Part shown: positions 5,963 through 15,806 of the stretch, piece after piece | Layout of the letters: each line of letters opens with the position of its first letter | Numbering within the stretch: position 1 is the first letter of the stretch | Virus record (IMG/VR): IMGVR_UViG_3300031774_000064 | Coordinates: 1 to 36,239 of that record | From: a virus | Length of the DNA: 36,239 nt | Strand: one strand, 5' to 3' | Position numbers and translations under genes: made by a program | Notes under the pieces: model-generated | The model's input: the letters and a program-made list of their open reading frames with translations, nothing else | What the model was told of the DNA's origin: nothing | Databases searched by the model: none

Positions 5963-8900
5963 TGTCCTTTATTAGCAGAATAAGAGAGATTGCTGGTGCA
6001 GCTGGTAAAGCCGGTGGGGATCTTGCAGGGTTTGTTGGTGATTTAGTAACTGCTCCTTTTGTAGAAGATGAGTTTGAAAGAGTTTGGCCTACTGTTAAAG
6101 GTATAGCGGGTAAGCGTTTTTTAGGTAACCAAGAATACGGTCCTGGTTATGTTCCTCACATGATAGGACCGGAAGGTGTTATAGGTGAGGTTATAGAAGG
6201 TCTTCCTGAAGGTTTACGTGAAGGCGGGAATGAACTTTTTGATGTGTGGGATGACGCTTACAGAGAAATAGCTAGACTCCCAACTACTGTTTTAACGGCA
6301 ACAAGTCTCGCTCAATCAAGAGGTGATTTCACTGGTTTGTTTGATGAAGGCACTTGGAAAGATGCTTGGCAGATAGCTGACCCAGGTTGGGATAATGATG
6401 AGAAAGAATACCCGACTTTAGGTAAAGCGTTGTCTTATCTTTTAGCTGGTGTGGACATTCTTGATGAAGACGAAAAAGTTCGGCATGAAGGCACCACATG
6501 GCATAAATTTGTTTCTGGGACAACTGACGCTGTATCAATAATAGCTTTAGACCCTACGGTTCTTGGCGGTAAAGCTGTGTTAGCTGTTCGTGGTGGAGGG
6601 AACCTGGGTTTAATTGCATCCAAGTTGGGTGTGCCTGGTACACGCGCGACTATGAATGTTGCTCAGAAGCATCGGCAAAGCGGGGTTTATGATCGTCTAG
6701 TTGCTAAACCTTACCTCAAGTTCAAAATGGGTAAAGCCAAAATGGATGAAGCTAGTGAATTGATTGAAGCGAATGTTAAAGGTCAGCCTTACAAACTTGT
6801 TTTGTCTCCCCGTGATGTGATGTTAGCTGGTGGTAAAAAGAACGTTCAAAAAAATCTAAGTGTTGGAGTTGCTAGAAGGGAACGATATTTCCGTCAAGAC
6901 GGCAGGTTTGATCGTCTTTTAGGAAGTATTGATAATACGGTAGATAATGTTTCTGATGAGGCTATTCGAGCGCATGTGACTGGAACTAAGAAACTTCCTT
7001 TAACTCCTACAGCTTTGAATGACGCTAAGATTGAAATAGCAGCTACTAAAATTCGTCAAAGGTTTTTTAAAGACAACCCTCACGGTGCGACTATCGCACG
7101 ACTTTTAACTTACGCTCAGAAAGGTCATTCTTCTTTTGGTGGGGCTAGAGGAAGAGCAATATCAGAAGATGTTATGCGTTTCTTTTTGGGTGACAATACT
7201 TCCATAGCGAGACTTTCAAGAGTCAATACTGACGTTGCGAATATGTTAAAAGGAATTTATGTAGCTGGTGGGACTGTTAAGCAGGGTGTTGTCCCTGGCA
7301 TGGTTGGCGCTAGAGCTAATCAGTCTCGAATAATAAATGAGCTTATGCCTCCTCAGTTGCCAACTCACACTGATGAACTTGGTGACATGGCGGGGATGTG
7401 GAAAACATTGGATGATATGGCTTCACCTGGTGCGTTTAATCCTTTAGGCAGGTTGGGTTTAGATCCTATTCGTCAAACATATTGGTTCACTAATAGTGTT
7501 ACTGGTAAGCCTTTCCGTTGGGTGATGGATAAGCGCGCTCATTCTCATGTTCTTTTTGCTGATCCTAATTCGGATCGGATGATTGAAAGAATGTTGAAAC
7601 AGGCGAAAGTTGAGCCTGATAAGATTCAAGTCATTTTAACTAAATGGAATGGGTTGGATGAAGCTGGTAGGCGCAGATATTGGGAACAGCTTATTGATGA
7701 AACTATTGACAGTGTTTTACAAAAACATTCCAAGAAACATATTTTTAAAAGTAAAGATGAGTGGGTAGCTGCGGGTAATAAAGCTAGTGATTACAAAGAT
7801 CACAGAGCAATGATTAAAGATCTTAAAAACCGAATCTTTGAAGATTACAAACGCAGTTCACGCCACGCTTTAGATGATTTAACTAAACACAAGGTTGGTA
7901 GGGCGCTTATTGAACGGCTTGATGACGGTTCGGTCAGTGCAACTCAAATGGGTACATCAGTTCCTGGGGTTTCTAAGTATGCTGAAGCAGATACTTTGAG
8001 TCTTTTAAAGACAGCTCAAACTCCTGAGCGTATGGCTGATGTAGGGCTTATCCCAGATTTCACTCGGTTTAATCGTTCTGTTAGACGTACTGCTTCTAAA
8101 ACGCCTATTGAAGTTTGGCGAACTATTGATGGGATGGATAATCTTTTACAACGCTTTTCCAACTTTTTTAAACCATCAGTTTTATTAAACCCTAAATGGC
8201 CTATGAGAGTTGTCGGAGAAGAACAGTTAAGAATGTCAGCTGTGATAGGCGGTCCTGATGCGTTGTGGAATCTTTTATTAAACCGTCGCAATGCTCAAGA
8301 AGCTGTTTTAAGAAACCTTTTAACTGATAAACAGATACTTGGGATAGCGGGAGATATGCCTAAAAAAGAATTAGAAAAAGGTTTAAGACAAATTCTTTTC
8401 GGTGACAACAGAGTGGTTAATAGAAGAATGGTTCTTTCGGGTTCTTTAGGATTTTTAGTTGCAGGTGTTCCTGGTGCTGTAGTGGCTCCTATGTTGTCGA
8501 GAGCTAGAAATGCCAGAATAGTTTCACGGATGGCAAAACCATTGAGGGAGAAACAAACTATTAAAGACATGGTTGTAGCAGGAGATAAAAATGCTGCTAA
8601 TGCTTTAATGGAAGCACCAGGTTTTGAGAATCTTCAAATTTTAGGTATTGATGTTGAACGTGCTTTTGGTAATCCTCTTACTCCTTTAAGAGAATGGGAA
8701 AATGCTGTAGGTGCAAATCGTGGCATGTCTTATATGTTGGATCAAGCTGGTAGTGATTTTAAATCAGGGAACATAGAATTTCTTGGAGACTGGGATCTGG
8801 TTATTAAACCTCCTTCGAGAGCAGATTTGCTTAATAATCCTCAAAAAGCAGAAGTATATGCTCAATGGTATGAGAGAGTTTTAAACGATCAATATGGCAG

Positions 8901-11244
8901 ATCGAAGTATTCGAGGATGTTTTGGGATGATACTAAAACAAACGATGACATTGTAGCGTTTTTAGAATCACCTGAAGGTAAACAAACTTTAGAAGAAATG
9001 GGTCTTGTTGATACTGAGGCAGAACAACTGCTTGATTGGGTAGAAGCAACTAGAGAATTTACAGATAGGTTGTTACCTCCAATAAACGAATTAGCTAACG
9101 TTAGACGGGCTTTAAGTAACGGGAACCGAATTGAGTTACGTCAAGTTATTGATGCTCTTGGTGGTGATAAAGGAATTAAAGCTGTTAGACCCTCACACAG
9201 ATTAACCCCTAAGCAGAAAATTAAATTGCAACAATCGGGCGCTCCTGCTGAAGCAGAAAATCTTAGATGGTATGACATTTTAGGTGGAGTTCATAAACAA
9301 GAAGAAATTACTTATTCCGGTATGTTAAACGGTTTGTTCAAAAAAACTTTAGACAAAGGTATTCAAAGACTTGGAGGTTTATACACAACACAACTTTCAC
9401 GGCATCCATTGTTCAGAGCAGTTTATGAAGCTGAAATGAAATCTAAGCTTGTTAATTTAGCGATTGACCCTGGTACGGGATTGTTTACTATTTCTGAAGA
9501 AGCATTGAAAGCTATGGAAAACAGTTCCCGTGTTACAGCTCTTAAAGCTGTTGAAGATGTTATGTATAACCTTGCGGAACAAAGCAATTTTGCTGAATCG
9601 ACTAGACATTTCTTTCCTTTCTTTAACGCATGGCAAGAAGTGTTGACAAGGTGGGTGGGGTTTACGATGGACAATCCTGCGTTTGTGTCAAAGGTTGCTG
9701 TCACATATCGTGAAGCTGCTGGTTTACCTACTTACACTGACCCTGAAGGTAAAGAACATTGGGTGTTGCATGTGCCAGAGGAAATGCGAGAAGTGTTATC
9801 TAAGAGTCCTTTATTCGGGGACATTATGGAATGGTGGGAGGGTGAACTTTATTTAAATAAAGCTGGTATAAATATGATTACCACAGGTTTACCTGGGGCT
9901 ATGCCAACTTTTACTTTTTCTGTAAGTCAACTAGCTAGGAAAAGACCTGATGTTGGCGAATATGTTGATTTCATGTTTCCTTATGGGTTTATTCCTCCCC
10001 GTGACGGATCTGGGCTATTTGGAGAAATGGAAGCTTTTGCTAAAGGTTCTGCACCAGCTTGGGGCAGATCGTTGTATACAGCCGTGCAAGGTTGGTTTAA
10101 AGATGCCGGTGTTGATGTTGACCTTTGGAATGACAGAACCTATAAGAGCATGATGGCTAACATCACACAAGTTTGGATAGTTGAAATGAATGAAGGTGAA
10201 AGAGAACTTGTAGATTTTCAAGATCCAGCGCAATACAGCGCGTTCATTAAAGATGTTGAACATGCCGCTAGGTCGTCGCTGATGCTTTTAACTATCGCTA
10301 AAGCAACAACTCCTACTGCTATAAGATTTGCTAGTCCATATCAAAAATGGATAGATATGGCTAGACGTTTTTACAATGAAAATCCTGATACAGCTGATGA
10401 TCGTTTCATGGAAGAGTTGATGAAGGAAGACATGGAAGATAGTTTTTGGTTTCTTACAGCCAGGTCAACTCAATCTTTGGAAGGGCTACCTCCAACATTA
10501 CCAGCTTGGGAAACGAGAGAAGAATTTAAACCTTACTTTGAAAAATATCCTGAGTTGGGAGCAATTATTTTAGGGTTGGAAACTACTGGTGGGGTAAAAG
10601 CTCGCGCTGATTTTTCACAGTTTGTTTATCAAAATCAAAAACAAGAAGAAACTTTTTATGGTAGCGGTGAAGAACAACGTAAATCTTTAACCCAATTAGA
10701 ATACATTCTTCAACCTGATATTCGTGAAGGTTGGTCAAAATACAGAATGATTAACGATAAGTATTATGCCATTTTAGATGACATGACAGGTGATGATGGT
10801 TTACCTGTTCCGAATATGAATGTGACCGCAGCTAGAGCTATTAAAAATTTAAGAGATGACGAAATAAAATTGCTTCAAGAAGAAAACCCTGTTTGGGCTG
10901 AAGATTTTGCAGAGAAAAATTTTGACGACGGAAAGTTTTTTGAAGGTTTAAGAAAACTTGTTGACGATCCAGTGATGGCAGGCAGAGTTGATATTCAGTT
11001 AATAGGTGAATACTTAGATTTAAGAGATGGTTTCACTGAGATGCTTAAAAATAATCATGTTAGTGGAAAGTCTATTCAAATAGATGCAAGTGATAATAAG
11101 GTTATCAAAGGATTGTGGGATGAAAACATTGCTAATATGGTTGCTAGCAACCCTGCTTTTAGAGACATTTGGCTTAGATGGTTTGAATTTGACATGATGG
11201 AACCCGAAACTTGGACACCTGCACAACGAAAGGTGTATGAATAA
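5962..11244 (+). CDS. Giant virion-associated protein (1760 aa), possible ejection protein
   Basis: A single frame of 1760 codons occupies about 15% of the window. No catalytic motif is recognised. It is mostly soluble and helix-rich, with a hydrophobic segment near residues 820-845 (SGSLGFLVAGVPGAVVAPML) and an Ala/Gly-rich amphipathic N-terminus (about 5-35). Long proteins between the portal and scaffold genes of podovirus-like phages are commonly internal virion or ejection proteins that enter the cell with the DNA; this call follows from size and position only. It overlaps both flanking genes as TAATG. It could instead carry a hidden enzymatic domain. Confidence 0.7.
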   Translation: MSFISRIREIAGAAGKAGGDLAGFVGDLVTAPFVEDEFERVWPTVKGIAGKRFLGNQEYGPGYVPHMIGPEGVIGEVIEGLPEGLREGGNELFDVWDDAYREIARLPTTVLTATSLAQSRGDFTGLFDEGTWKDAWQIADPGWDNDEKEYPTLGKALSYLLAGVDILDEDEKVRHEGTTWHKFVSGTTDAVSIIALDPTVLGGKAVLAVRGGGNLGLIASKLGVPGTRATMNVAQKHRQSGVYDRLVAKPYLKFKMGKAKMDEASELIEANVKGQPYKLVLSPRDVMLAGGKKNVQKNLSVGVARRERYFRQDGRFDRLLGSIDNTVDNVSDEAIRAHVTGTKKLPLTPTALNDAKIEIAATKIRQRFFKDNPHGATIARLLTYAQKGHSSFGGARGRAISEDVMRFFLGDNTSIARLSRVNTDVANMLKGIYVAGGTVKQGVVPGMVGARANQSRIINELMPPQLPTHTDELGDMAGMWKTLDDMASPGAFNPLGRLGLDPIRQTYWFTNSVTGKPFRWVMDKRAHSHVLFADPNSDRMIERMLKQAKVEPDKIQVILTKWNGLDEAGRRRYWEQLIDETIDSVLQKHSKKHIFKSKDEWVAAGNKASDYKDHRAMIKDLKNRIFEDYKRSSRHALDDLTKHKVGRALIERLDDGSVSATQMGTSVPGVSKYAEADTLSLLKTAQTPERMADVGLIPDFTRFNRSVRRTASKTPIEVWRTIDGMDNLLQRFSNFFKPSVLLNPKWPMRVVGEEQLRMSAVIGGPDALWNLLLNRRNAQEAVLRNLLTDKQILGIAGDMPKKELEKGLRQILFGDNRVVNRRMVLSGSLGFLVAGVPGAVVAPMLSRARNARIVSRMAKPLREKQTIKDMVVAGDKNAANALMEAPGFENLQILGIDVERAFGNPLTPLREWENAVGANRGMSYMLDQAGSDFKSGNIEFLGDWDLVIKPPSRADLLNNPQKAEVYAQWYERVLNDQYGRSKYSRMFWDDTKTNDDIVAFLESPEGKQTLEEMGLVDTEAEQLLDWVEATREFTDRLLPPINELANVRRALSNGNRIELRQVIDALGGDKGIKAVRPSHRLTPKQKIKLQQSGAPAEAENLRWYDILGGVHKQEEITYSGMLNGLFKKTLDKGIQRLGGLYTTQLSRHPLFRAVYEAEMKSKLVNLAIDPGTGLFTISEEALKAMENSSRVTALKAVEDVMYNLAEQSNFAESTRHFFPFFNAWQEVLTRWVGFTMDNPAFVSKVAVTYREAAGLPTYTDPEGKEHWVLHVPEEMREVLSKSPLFGDIMEWWEGELYLNKAGINMITTGLPGAMPTFTFSVSQLARKRPDVGEYVDFMFPYGFIPPRDGSGLFGEMEAFAKGSAPAWGRSLYTAVQGWFKDAGVDVDLWNDRTYKSMMANITQVWIVEMNEGERELVDFQDPAQYSAFIKDVEHAARSSLMLLTIAKATTPTAIRFASPYQKWIDMARRFYNENPDTADDRFMEELMKEDMEDSFWFLTARSTQSLEGLPPTLPAWETREEFKPYFEKYPELGAIILGLETTGGVKARADFSQFVYQNQKQEETFYGSGEEQRKSLTQLEYILQPDIREGWSKYRMINDKYYAILDDMTGDDGLPVPNMNVTAARAIKNLRDDEIKLLQEENPVWAEDFAEKNFDDGKFFEGLRKLVDDPVMAGRVDIQLIGEYLDLRDGFTEMLKNNHVSGKSIQIDASDNKVIKGLWDENIANMVASNPAFRDIWLRWFEFDMMEPETWTPAQRKVYE

Positions 11245-12110
11245 TGGAAACGACCTGGACAGCTCCTAATGGTGATGTGGTTACAGACCCTACCAGTGTT
11301 TTAACAGAAGAACAATTAGAGTTTTTGTATGGCGAGTATGGTTTAAACGCTAATTTGATGATAAATAATGCTTATGATGTAGCTCTCGTAAATGCAGATT
11401 CATTGGGAGTAGACGCTGATGATTTTGCTCAGACCAAGATATTTCAATTATATAACGATTCGATGGTAGGTGTAGATCCTAAACAAACTTGGTCACAAAT
11501 AGAATGGTACATATTTAACAACACAGATTTCACAGGTGAAACCGAAATAGGAGGGACAGGGGTAACTGTTCAAAATCAATACGAACACTATTTTGATTTA
11601 GAAGATAATAAACCGGAAGAGTTTCGTGAATTGCATGAAACACTTTTTGCTAACGGTTTTTACGGTCAAGGTGCTAGTGAAGAATCTATGAACAATAAGA
11701 CAGCTTCAACTAATGCTTTTCATAACGCGATCAACGAGCTTGTAGCCAGAGGTAAAGTTCCTATAGCTCAAGACTTTGACCAAGAAGCGATGCAAGTTTC
11801 GTATTCTTTTAAACATTTAGGTGTTGAACCTTTTGAGGGGGTAACAAAAGATACTCCTGTTTGGACAGACGATTTTATACATAACATGGGTGACCAGGCG
11901 GGTCAAAGAGTTTTTGGCAGGGATCTCTCTAACCAGGAACGTGAGTTGACTTTAAGTTTGGTTCGAGGTTTGGAAAGCGATGACACTTATCAGGGTCCTT
12001 CGGCTGCTGATATTGATGCTGCTTTGGAGGAGAGTAACCCTGTTGAGGCTAAGACTATGGATATGTCTGGTGTGTTGCAAAACTTTGCTTCTTTAGTGAG
12101 AGGTCGATAA
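11244..12110 (+). CDS. Acidic accessory virion protein, unknown
   Basis: This 288-residue acidic protein follows the giant protein with a one-base overlap and ends two bases before the next gene. It is rich in Asp, Glu, Asn and aromatic residues and has no membrane segment or recognised catalytic motif. The C-terminal part (about 220-280) is helical, with a short FGRDLSNQERE element that recalls internal domains of large phage virion proteins. Together with the next two genes it probably forms a set of internal or head-associated proteins; this is inferred from position between portal and scaffold. Confidence 0.6.
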   Translation: METTWTAPNGDVVTDPTSVLTEEQLEFLYGEYGLNANLMINNAYDVALVNADSLGVDADDFAQTKIFQLYNDSMVGVDPKQTWSQIEWYIFNNTDFTGETEIGGTGVTVQNQYEHYFDLEDNKPEEFRELHETLFANGFYGQGASEESMNNKTASTNAFHNAINELVARGKVPIAQDFDQEAMQVSYSFKHLGVEPFEGVTKDTPVWTDDFIHNMGDQAGQRVFGRDLSNQERELTLSLVRGLESDDTYQGPSAADIDAALEESNPVEAKTMDMSGVLQNFASLVRGR

Positions 12111-12112
12111 AT

Positions 12113-14023
12113 ATGAATACACCTGAACAGCTTCAAGAATTTATTGAAGGTCAAGGATTTGGTGACGATGTATGGTTTGATGGATGGGTTTTTGAAGATG
12201 GGTGGGACTTACTTGTAAAGCTATTAAATGCGAATACGTTTTTCCCAACTAGAGCTGACGGTGAGGAATACAACTTTACTGATGATGAGTTAATAAGTTT
12301 GATTGCTCCTTCAATAGATGGAGGCGCAGATTCAGATTTTATTAACGCTTTACGGATTGCTCAAATCTTGTGGAAGTCTAATTACACACCAGAACAGCAA
12401 AAAGATATGACCCAATTCTTTGTTAAGATGTATGAACAATCTGGTCAGCTTCAACCAACTCTTGAAGAGAATGTATCTGCTTACAACAAACAAGCTACGG
12501 TGGCTCCGACTACGACTACGACTACAGTACCTCCGACTACGACTACGACTACGGTACCTACGACTACGGTACCTACTACTACGACTACAGTTCCTACTCC
12601 TATAGAAACTTCATCACTTGACACTAAAAACGGTGAAGTTATTGATGAAAAAATTGATTTAATTACAACAAATAGATCTTATGTTTTTGACCAATTCAAA
12701 ACTTGGTGGGGAAATGTTACTGACCAAGAAATAAACAATGCACTTGACTCGATTGTTAATGGCAGTTCAACTTGGGAGCAAGCTAAAGAATCAATGGGCG
12801 TTCTTTCTGCTGGCAGGTTGGAAGAAGATTCTACTGCTGTATCAACGGGTGACCCCGTGTTGGATTCCGTTAAAGCAAAGTTCCCTCAACTAACACCTGA
12901 ACAATTAAGTTTTGCTGTCACAGGAATTAAAGCAGGAGATTTTAATATCGCCGAACTGGAAGCTCTGTTTTACACTTTAAACAATCCTGTTACACCTGAA
13001 GAAATCTTTGCAGGCGATCCTGTTTTATCTGAGATTATGGGTGCTTATGCTTCAGAGTTCGGATACTTCGGTTCTTTCCTTGAACATTCTCAAGTAGCGC
13101 CTATATTGTTACTAGCTTCAGAAGAGAATTGGTCAGCAGAGAAACTTAACCAAGAACTTAAAAGACCTGATCTTGATTTCGCTGTAACTAAAGAACGCTT
13201 AAATGCTTTAACAGAGCATGGCTATGACGTTTCTGGTATGAAAGAAAAAGTAGAAGCAGAGTTAGCTTCAACAGATTCAACCATTGATCGTTCATGGTGG
13301 CGAAACACTTTAGACACTGAAAGGGCATGGCAGATGCTTTTAGCTTCTGACCCTGCTCAAGCAGAGAAACAAAAACTGGATCAAATAAACATTCTAAGAG
13401 TCGCAGCTGGCAACCTTAGAATAAATTTAAGCCCTGAACGTTTAGAAATATTAGCTGTAGATGCCATCACACAAGGATGGGATGGCGCTGACTATGGAAG
13501 AAACCTTTTAGCTGAAGCTTCCTGGGATGAAGGTAAAGCTGCTGTTGGTGCTATCGGAGCGAACATGAATAAAATAAATAATCTCGCTAACGATTACATG
13601 CTGACATACAGCCCTGGTGTTGTTGAAGATTGGGCGCGTAAAATTTATTTAGGCGAGGAAGATTTAAACATTCTTGAAGCCGATTTCATTCAGACAGCTA
13701 AAGAAATGTATCCCACTATGGCAGGGAAACTTGATCGTGGTTACAACACAAGAGAGCTGTTTGATCCTTATGCTCAAAAGATAGCTAATCTTTTAGAGAT
13801 GCCAGCTACTTCTATTGATTTTATGAACGACCCTAAATACAGTCCGATAATAGATTCTGTGACTGACACTGGGGAAAGACGAGCTATGACTCTTTCGGAA
13901 ACAGCCGAGTATATTCGTACTTCTCCGTTGACAAAAGATTTGTGGGGGAGAACAAGCCAAGCTAAAACGGCAGCCCAGGGGTTTGCTGATTTTGTGGCTA
14001 GGAAATTTGGAGGTTTGGGTTAA
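12113..14023 (+). CDS. Large accessory virion protein with Thr/Pro linker
   Basis: This 636-residue protein has three parts: an acidic N-terminal domain (1-128), a low-complexity TTTTTTVPPTTTTTTVPTTT-type linker (131-163) and a helical C-terminal region (about 170-636). Thr/Pro linkers usually join separately folded domains and keep them extended. It lies between two other large unknown proteins in the terminase-portal-scaffold operon. No enzyme motif is seen. A structural or ejection role is inferred from context. The linker is coded by a near-perfect hexanucleotide repeat. Confidence 0.65.
   Translation: MNTPEQLQEFIEGQGFGDDVWFDGWVFEDGWDLLVKLLNANTFFPTRADGEEYNFTDDELISLIAPSIDGGADSDFINALRIAQILWKSNYTPEQQKDMTQFFVKMYEQSGQLQPTLEENVSAYNKQATVAPTTTTTTVPPTTTTTTVPTTTVPTTTTTVPTPIETSSLDTKNGEVIDEKIDLITTNRSYVFDQFKTWWGNVTDQEINNALDSIVNGSSTWEQAKESMGVLSAGRLEEDSTAVSTGDPVLDSVKAKFPQLTPEQLSFAVTGIKAGDFNIAELEALFYTLNNPVTPEEIFAGDPVLSEIMGAYASEFGYFGSFLEHSQVAPILLLASEENWSAEKLNQELKRPDLDFAVTKERLNALTEHGYDVSGMKEKVEAELASTDSTIDRSWWRNTLDTERAWQMLLASDPAQAEKQKLDQINILRVAAGNLRINLSPERLEILAVDAITQGWDGADYGRNLLAEASWDEGKAAVGAIGANMNKINNLANDYMLTYSPGVVEDWARKIYLGEEDLNILEADFIQTAKEMYPTMAGKLDRGYNTRELFDPYAQKIANLLEMPATSIDFMNDPKYSPIIDSVTDTGERRAMTLSETAEYIRTSPLTKDLWGRTSQAKTAAQGFADFVARKFGGLG
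12507..12603 (+). repeat. Thr/Pro-coding microsatellite (CGACTA-type)
   Basis: Runs of (CGACTA)n interrupted by GTACCT or GTTCCT encode the Thr/Pro linker of the 636-residue protein. Unit length is six bases, so slippage changes length by two codons and keeps the frame. Length variation between related phages would be expected. Confidence 0.85.
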
Positions 14024-15654
14024 TGGCATCGGATGATAATGGGGTTACGTTTACACCTATTTTTAAAGGACAGAAAACTAATAATCCTGAAGAAATAGCA
14101 GAGTTGGCTATTGCGGGAGCTGAATACGATCCAGTGTATTTATTGTCGCATGGTGGCAGTTGGCAAGATCCTTTCACTGGTCAGCAGATAGGTCAATCTC
14201 TTGATTGGTCTGGTGTTGCTGAAATGAAAACGCAGGTACCTGGTACTAACATTTGGGTTCGTTCAGCTGGCGCTCCTTCCGATTTGTTTGATGAAGGTGG
14301 TCAGCGTATGGGTGATGTTATGGCTACTGCTGATATTAAAACTCCTGCTGAGGGTATGTCTAAGGAAGAGATTTTAGATATTGCTGGTCGAGTGGCTATT
14401 GTTAATACTTTCCAGCCGGATCGTGTTGCTTTAATAGAGCAGTATGGTGATTACTTTTTAGAAGAAGTAGGCACAGATATTGTAGGTAAGTCTGTTAGTA
14501 AACTTGATGAGTTGCGTCATACCATTACAGGTGGTGATTTGTTGACAGGCGGGGTTCCTTCTTCTTTTAGGGATGAAGATTATGTGTCTGTTGATGACCG
14601 TGCGATGGCAACAACAGCGGGTAATTCAATGTCTTTAGCAATGATGAGATCCAACCTTGAAGTTTATGGAACTTTAAGTGGACCGCTACCTTCGTCACAA
14701 TCAATGAGTGGGACTTCAGGTTCAGGTACTCCAGGTTCAGTTACTCCAGGTTCAGTTACTCCAGGTTCAGTTACTCCAGGTTCAGTTACTTTAAACACAA
14801 ATGAATCAGGGGCAACTGCAATAGAAGAAGATAGTGCTACCAGTATCGTTCGTGACATTTTAACAACATACGGTTTAGAAGATTTATTAAAAGACGAATC
14901 TTTAAATCTGATAGACACTTGGGTTGCTTCTCAAGATCCTGCCGCAGTGTGGGGGAAGGTACGACAAAGTGAGACATATAAGGGAAGGTTCCCTGGTATG
15001 GAAGCTTTATCAAAAGCAGGCAGGGCAATATCTGAAAGCACATACATAGAATTAGAACGTGGCTACACAGGGGTGATGAAACAAGCAGGAATAGATTCAG
15101 AGTTTTATGATGATTACTCTGACTTTGGATCTTTGATAGGTGGGGATGTTTCTGTAGAAGAGTTAAGAAGCAGAGTTGCTTTAGCTAGTGAAGCTTCTTT
15201 AGCTACCACCCCAGAAGTTAGAGAAGCTTTGAAAGAGTGGTATGGTATTTCTGATGAAGACATAACTGCCTATTATTTGGACCCAGAGAGGGCTACAAAT
15301 ATCTTTGAAATGCGTGAGCAATTAGGGTCGGCTCGGATTGGTGGCATAGCTGCCGAGACTGGGTTCGGATCTGTTACTCAGCAAACCGCAGAAGGCTTGA
15401 GAGCAGCTGGGGTTAGTGAAACAGAAGCTCGGAGAGGTTTCCAAGCAATAGGACAGTCCACTTTAGCGGAAGAAACCGCTGGAGATATGGGCGATATCAC
15501 TCGCAAAGAGTTGGTTGGCGCTCAATTTGGGACAGAACAAGACGCTGCCCGAAAGGTAGAAGAACGCCGTCAACGCAGGCTTGCACAATTCGCTCAACAG
15601 GGCGGTCCTGCTTTAACCCAAGGTGGTTACATCGGGCTTGGCGAAGCTCAATAA
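14023..15654 (+). CDS. Large accessory virion protein with GSVTP repeats
   Basis: This 543-residue protein has an N-terminal domain (1-222), a Ser/Gly/Thr/Pro linker carrying four TPGSV repeats (about 226-257) and a helix-rich C-terminal half ending in an Arg/Gln-rich segment (RRQRRLAQFAQQGG). It closes the large-protein block before the scaffold and overlaps its predecessor as TAATG. No catalytic motif is seen. Like its neighbour, it looks modular, with a repeat-built linker. A structural or ejection role is inferred. Confidence 0.65.
   Translation: MASDDNGVTFTPIFKGQKTNNPEEIAELAIAGAEYDPVYLLSHGGSWQDPFTGQQIGQSLDWSGVAEMKTQVPGTNIWVRSAGAPSDLFDEGGQRMGDVMATADIKTPAEGMSKEEILDIAGRVAIVNTFQPDRVALIEQYGDYFLEEVGTDIVGKSVSKLDELRHTITGGDLLTGGVPSSFRDEDYVSVDDRAMATTAGNSMSLAMMRSNLEVYGTLSGPLPSSQSMSGTSGSGTPGSVTPGSVTPGSVTPGSVTLNTNESGATAIEEDSATSIVRDILTTYGLEDLLKDESLNLIDTWVASQDPAAVWGKVRQSETYKGRFPGMEALSKAGRAISESTYIELERGYTGVMKQAGIDSEFYDDYSDFGSLIGGDVSVEELRSRVALASEASLATTPEVREALKEWYGISDEDITAYYLDPERATNIFEMREQLGSARIGGIAAETGFGSVTQQTAEGLRAAGVSETEARRGFQAIGQSTLAEETAGDMGDITRKELVGAQFGTEQDAARKVEERRQRRLAQFAQQGGPALTQGGYIGLGEAQ
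14728..14787 (+). repeat. Four perfect 15-bp tandem repeats
   Basis: ACTCCAGGTTCAGTT is repeated four times without change, coding TPGSV each time, with a diverged half unit before it. Identical DNA units imply recent expansion and slippage in frame. Confidence 0.95.
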
Positions 15655-15670
15655 AAGTTACTTTTAATCT

Positions 15671-15699
15671 ATTTTAAGACGCTAAGTTTCTGCTACACT
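15671..15699 (+). promoter_or_regulatory. Possible extended -10 promoter before the capsid genes
   Basis: TG-C-TACACT (15691-15699) matches an extended -10 element; the -35 region (ATTTTA/TTTTAA near 15671-15677) is weak but correctly spaced. It lies in the only sizeable gap of the structural operon, directly before scaffold and capsid, which usually need high expression. A short palindrome, TAAAAGTTACTTTTA (15652-15666), just upstream may be a regulator site. Confidence 0.4.
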
Positions 15700-15740
15700 T
15701 TCTTGTAGATACTTAATGGCCGTTTAAGCAAGCGAGAGCT

Positions 15741-15806
15741 ATGAGGATCTACCACCACCGGCTCGCCTCCCGTGTCGGTGCGAACTGGAAGGGAGCGTTA
15801 ACATAG
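15741..15806 (+). CDS. Candidate 21-residue leader peptide before scaffold
   Basis: ATG at 15741 opens a 21-codon frame (MRIYHHRLASRV, then GANWKGALT) whose TAG touches the ATG of the scaffold gene. Base composition is much more GC-rich than the flanking genes, with codons such as CAC, CGG, CTC, GCC and TCC. GCAAGCGAGAGC upstream is only a weak Shine-Dalgarno. The frame runs through the hairpin that hides the scaffold's ribosome-binding site, so ribosomes on it would open that hairpin. It may instead be only a structured RNA that happens to be open. Confidence 0.4.
   Translation: MRIYHHRLASRVGANWKGALT
15764..15797 (+). promoter_or_regulatory. RNA hairpin sequestering the scaffold Shine-Dalgarno
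   Basis: CTCCC (15767-15771) pairs with GGGAG (15791-15795), which is the Shine-Dalgarno for the scaffold ATG at 15807. Two further pairs close the stem beyond a bulged C. Inside it, CGGT (1576-15779 range: 15776-15779) pairs with ACTG (15784-15787) around a GCGA (GNRA) tetraloop. Two stacked helices capped by a GNRA loop over a ribosome-binding site suggest translational control of scaffold and capsid. Confidence 0.5.
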
